A stretch of 16,852 bases of DNA from Bacteroidota bacterium (GTDB lineage: Bacteria; Bacteroidota; Bacteroidia; Chitinophagales; Chitinophagaceae): contig JAKAJX010000289.1 in the NCBI GenBank assembly GCA_021824855.1, positions 1-16,852 of the forward strand, read 5' to 3'. This document shows positions 14,577 to 16,852 of this stretch, piece after piece (position 1 is the first letter of the stretch; every line of letters begins with the position of its first letter). Both the position numbers and the translations under genes were made by a program. The notes under the pieces are model-generated. The model searched no databases. It saw only the letters and a list, made by a program, of their open reading frames with translations, and was not told the origin of the DNA.

Positions 14577-15923
14577 TTAATCTTTGGTTTTAATTACAAT
14601 TTTTGCAAAAACACCTGCTATTATCATAGAAATACCTGCAACGCCAATAACATTAATTGCTTTATCTCCCACAGTACTAAGTATCACTCCGCCCAATAAA
14701 CTCGCTGCAATTTGCGGAATAGTAATGGTAGCATTAAAAATGCCCATATAAACACCGGTTTTGCTTGGCGGAAGTGTAGAGGAAAGAATAGCATACGGTA
14801 AAGCAAGAATAGCAGCCCAAGCTATTCCTACGCCAATCATTGGAAAAATTAATCCATATTTCGAAGTAATAAACCGCATCATAAACAATCCTACTCCTCC
14901 TGCAATTAAAGATGCCATATAGGTGTTCTTTCGTCCAAATTTATTGGCAAGTGGTGTAATTAAAGGCGAGTACACTGCAGCAAACACACTGTACAATCCA
15001 AAAATTATTCCTACCCAATTACCTGCATCGTTAAATGGCTTTGACTGTGGATCAGAAGTATTCCATACTTGCTGTGCTATTCCCTGAGTGGTAAAAACCC
15101 ACATTAAAAAAAGTGCAAACCATGAAAAGAATTGTGTAACGGCCAATTGCCACATGGTGGGAGGTATATTTTTAATTAATTCTTTAAATGATACTTTTTC
15201 CTCTTTCGTAGCTGTGTCAATATTATTGTATTTCGCATATTCTTCAGGAGGATATTCTTTTGTTCTGAAGGATGTCCATAAAACACTTAATAATAAAGCT
15301 GCTCCACCAAAATAAAACGACCAAATAACTGAATCGGCTACTTTATGCCCGGCAGCAGGTTCATTGGCCACACCGATCCATGTAAGAAAAAAAGGCAAAA
15401 ACGAACCAACTGCTGCACCAACATTTATTAATAAACTTTGTATAGAATAGCCTTTATTTCTTTGCGAATCGTTAACCATATCGCTTACTAATGCCCTAAA
15501 AGGTTGCATGGTTACATTAAATGAAGTATCCATTAAAAGCAACATAGCTGCACCAAAAAATACAGGTGGTAATAATTGTGCAAAATGTTCGGAATTGGGC
15601 ATAAAAAACATAGCACATGCCGAAACAATTGAACCTCCTAAAATAAAAGGAATTCTTCTGCCTAACCTTGTCCATGTTTTATCACTTGATAACCCTACAA
15701 TTGGTTGTACAATTAACCCCGATAAAGGAGCTGCTAACCAAAACAAGCTGAGATGATGCACATCGGCACCTATTGCCGATAAGATTCTACTTGTATTAGC
15801 ATTTTGCAAAGAATAGCCAATTTGTACGCCCAAAAAACCAAAACTTATATTCCATATTTGAAAGAAACGAAGTTGAGGTTTACTTACCGCCGAATGCACC
15901 GAGCTTTTATTACTAAACGCCAT
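14577..15923 (-). CDS. SLC45-type MFS sugar transporter (maltose/sucrose symporter-like)
   Basis: This inner-membrane protein of 448 residues has about 12 hydrophobic segments and a central charged loop (about 219-250). Residues 77-93 carry a G-x-x-S-D-x-x-x-x-R-x-G-R-R-x-P-F motif, characteristic of the SLC45/SUT/GPH group of sugar:cation symporters, and N-K-F-G-R-K (327-332) is the equivalent loop in the second half. The opening R-F-F-Q-I-W-N-I-S-F-G-F-L-G-V-Q stretch is also typical. Family members in bacteria import maltose or sucrose with protons. Between glgC and a secreted maltodextrin-cutting enzyme, maltose or maltodextrin is the best guess for the substrate. The start is the ATG at 15923, with about 18 residues before the first helix. 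The gene lies 90 bases after the glgC stop and 84 bases before the DUF6588 gene. Confidence 0.87.
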   Translation of the reverse strand: MAFSNKSSVHSAVSKPQLRFFQIWNISFGFLGVQIGYSLQNANTSRILSAIGADVHHLSLFWLAAPLSGLIVQPIVGLSSDKTWTRLGRRIPFILGGSIVSACAMFFMPNSEHFAQLLPPVFFGAAMLLLMDTSFNVTMQPFRALVSDMVNDSQRNKGYSIQSLLINVGAAVGSFLPFFLTWIGVANEPAAGHKVADSVIWSFYFGGAALLLSVLWTSFRTKEYPPEEYAKYNNIDTATKEEKVSFKELIKNIPPTMWQLAVTQFFSWFALFLMWVFTTQGIAQQVWNTSDPQSKPFNDAGNWVGIIFGLYSVFAAVYSPLITPLANKFGRKNTYMASLIAGGVGLFMMRFITSKYGLIFPMIGVGIAWAAILALPYAILSSTLPPSKTGVYMGIFNATITIPQIAASLLGGVILSTVGDKAINVIGVAGISMIIAGVFAKIVIKTKD

Positions 15924-16013
15924 ATTTATCGTTTTATAGTATATACAAAATGAATACTTTTTAAAAACCCAGTTAACAATATTTATTGAGTTTTTTATGT
16001 AAAATAAGTTGCA

Positions 16014-16852
16014 TTAAACAGTAAATCCGTTTGGTAATATGGCACCTTTTTTAATTACAATAATACCATCTTTTACAGTGTATAAAGCATGATCTATATT
16101 TTCCAAATGGCTTCCTCCATTTATTCTTACATCATTTCCTATACGGCAATTTTTATCAATGATAGCATCTTTAATATGACATCTTTCGCCAATCCCAATT
16201 CTCGGAATTCCTTTTTGTGCATTTTCTTCCATTAATTCTAATGTTTCGTAAAAATCATTTCCCATGATATAGGAGTTAACTACTGTTGATCCTAAGCCAA
16301 TTCTAGCTCTAATACCCACTACACAGTTTTCTATTCTGCTGGCATGAATAATAGAACCTTCTGCAATAATGGTTTTTTCTAAAGTAGTGCCACTAATTTT
16401 TGCAGGAGGAAGCATACGAGCACGTGTATATACAGTTCTATTGATATCGAATAAATTAAATGGAGGTAAATCTTGCGTTAATGCAAGATTAGCTTCGAAG
16501 AATGAAGCAATATTTCCGATATCGGTCCAATAACCATCATATTGATAGCTGGCAACTTTATACCCGTGAATAGAATTAGGAATAATTTCTTTTCCAAAAT
16601 CAGTAGCATCCGGGTGTTCGTCTTTTAATAGTTTATATAAAACATGTTTATTAAAAATATAAATACCCATTGAGGCTAAATAATTTCTGCCCTGAGCTTT
16701 CATTTCATTACCGGTTTCGCTAACCCAGTCTGGCAACAGTTCGGGTTTAGGTTTTTCTATAAAAGAAGTAATGCAATTTTCTTCATTCGATTTTAAGATA
16801 CAAAATTCCGAAGCCTCTTTAGCAATAACCGGAATGGTTGCAATAGAAATAT
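16014..16852 (-). CDS. glgC: Glucose-1-phosphate adenylyltransferase, C-terminal part (partial)
   Basis: The frame is open from the right edge of the window down to the stop at 16014-16016, giving the last 278 residues of a protein whose N terminus lies beyond 16852. The internal ATG at 16736 is not the start. The family features seen are I-P-V-I-A-K-E-A-S-E-F near the edge, the F-I-E-K-P-K segment, Y-L-A-S-M-G-I-Y-I-F, and G-Y-W-x-D-I-G, where the aspartate lies in the nucleotidyltransferase domain. These are followed by the C-terminal left-handed beta-helix (A-K-I-S-G-T-T, I-I-A-E-G-S-I-I, C-V-V-G-I-R-A-R-I-G). The enzyme makes ADP-glucose from glucose-1-phosphate and ATP, the committed step of bacterial glycogen synthesis. 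The catalytic N-terminal signature and part of the allosteric site are outside the window. The whole operon on this strand may start upstream of it. Confidence 0.95.
   Translation of the reverse strand, partial: ISIATIPVIAKEASEFCILKSNEENCITSFIEKPKPELLPDWVSETGNEMKAQGRNYLASMGIYIFNKHVLYKLLKDEHPDATDFGKEIIPNSIHGYKVASYQYDGYWTDIGNIASFFEANLALTQDLPPFNLFDINRTVYTRARMLPPAKISGTTLEKTIIAEGSIIHASRIENCVVGIRARIGLGSTVVNSYIMGNDFYETLELMEENAQKGIPRIGIGERCHIKDAIIDKNCRIGNDVRINGGSHLENIDHALYTVKDGIIVIKKGAILPNGFTV

Noticed and set aside
15946..15953. TCATTTTG on the minus strand upstream of the MFS gene, with a TTG 23 bases further upstream.
   Set aside because: It differs from TAnnTTTG at one fixed base and the spacing is at the upper limit; the gene can also be served by read-through from glgC.
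16014..16736. A complete 240-residue gene starting at the ATG at 16736.
   Set aside because: The same frame stays open with clear GlgC similarity to the window edge, so this is the C-terminal part of a longer glgC.

Overview
The window is an AT-rich bacterial chromosome segment from a member of the Bacteroidota, probably close to Chitinophagaceae. This rests on: the family content (DUF4294, DUF6588, head-GIN/DUF2807 adhesin-like protein, cysteine-type CcmE with an enlarged CcmF, TonB-like protein directly before folC, SLC45-type sugar transporter); the lack of obvious Shine-Dalgarno sequences; and matches to the Bacteroidota -7 promoter box TAnnTTTG. Genus-level placement is not possible from this sequence alone. 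It is gene-dense. I see no tRNA, rRNA, CRISPR, insertion sequence, phage gene or attachment site, and no gene-free stretch reaches 300 bases (the longest are about 140 bases).

Layout, left to right. (1) Bases 1-807, plus strand: the 3' end of a probable clpS, then aat. These are the recognition adaptor and the amino-acid-adding enzyme of the bacterial N-degron pathway. (2) Bases 808-4354, minus strand, read right to left: ccmE, ccmF, then a DUF4294 secreted protein. CcmE carries a Cys-Pro-Ser-Lys-Tyr haem site instead of the usual His-containing one. (3) Bases 4493-8768, plus strand: a small membrane protein with a PH-like tail, an uncharacterised radical SAM protein with extra cysteines, a TonB-like energy transducer, and folC. 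(4) Bases 8827-16852, minus strand, read right to left: glgC (5' end outside the window), an SLC45-type MFS sugar transporter, a DUF6588 outer-membrane-type protein, a secreted GH13 cyclomaltodextrinase/neopullulanase-like enzyme, glgB, and a GIN-domain beta-repeat protein.

How the genes work together. Region 4 reads as an alpha-glucan capture and glycogen storage locus. The exported GH13 enzyme would cut maltodextrins outside the cytoplasm, the SLC45-like symporter would import the product, GlgC would make ADP-glucose, and GlgB would branch the polymer. The DUF6588 gene lies 6 bases before the GH13 gene, so its product may be an outer-membrane partner; that is inference. Glycogen synthase (glgA) is not in the window. 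Region 2 is part of a System I-type cytochrome c maturation pathway, with the other ccm genes elsewhere.

I found no clear novel defence, mobile or RNA-guided system. The items most worth a second look are the uncharacterised radical SAM protein, the cysteine-type CcmE/CcmF pair, the DUF6588-GH13 pairing inside the glycogen locus, and -7-box matches lying almost on top of two start codons.
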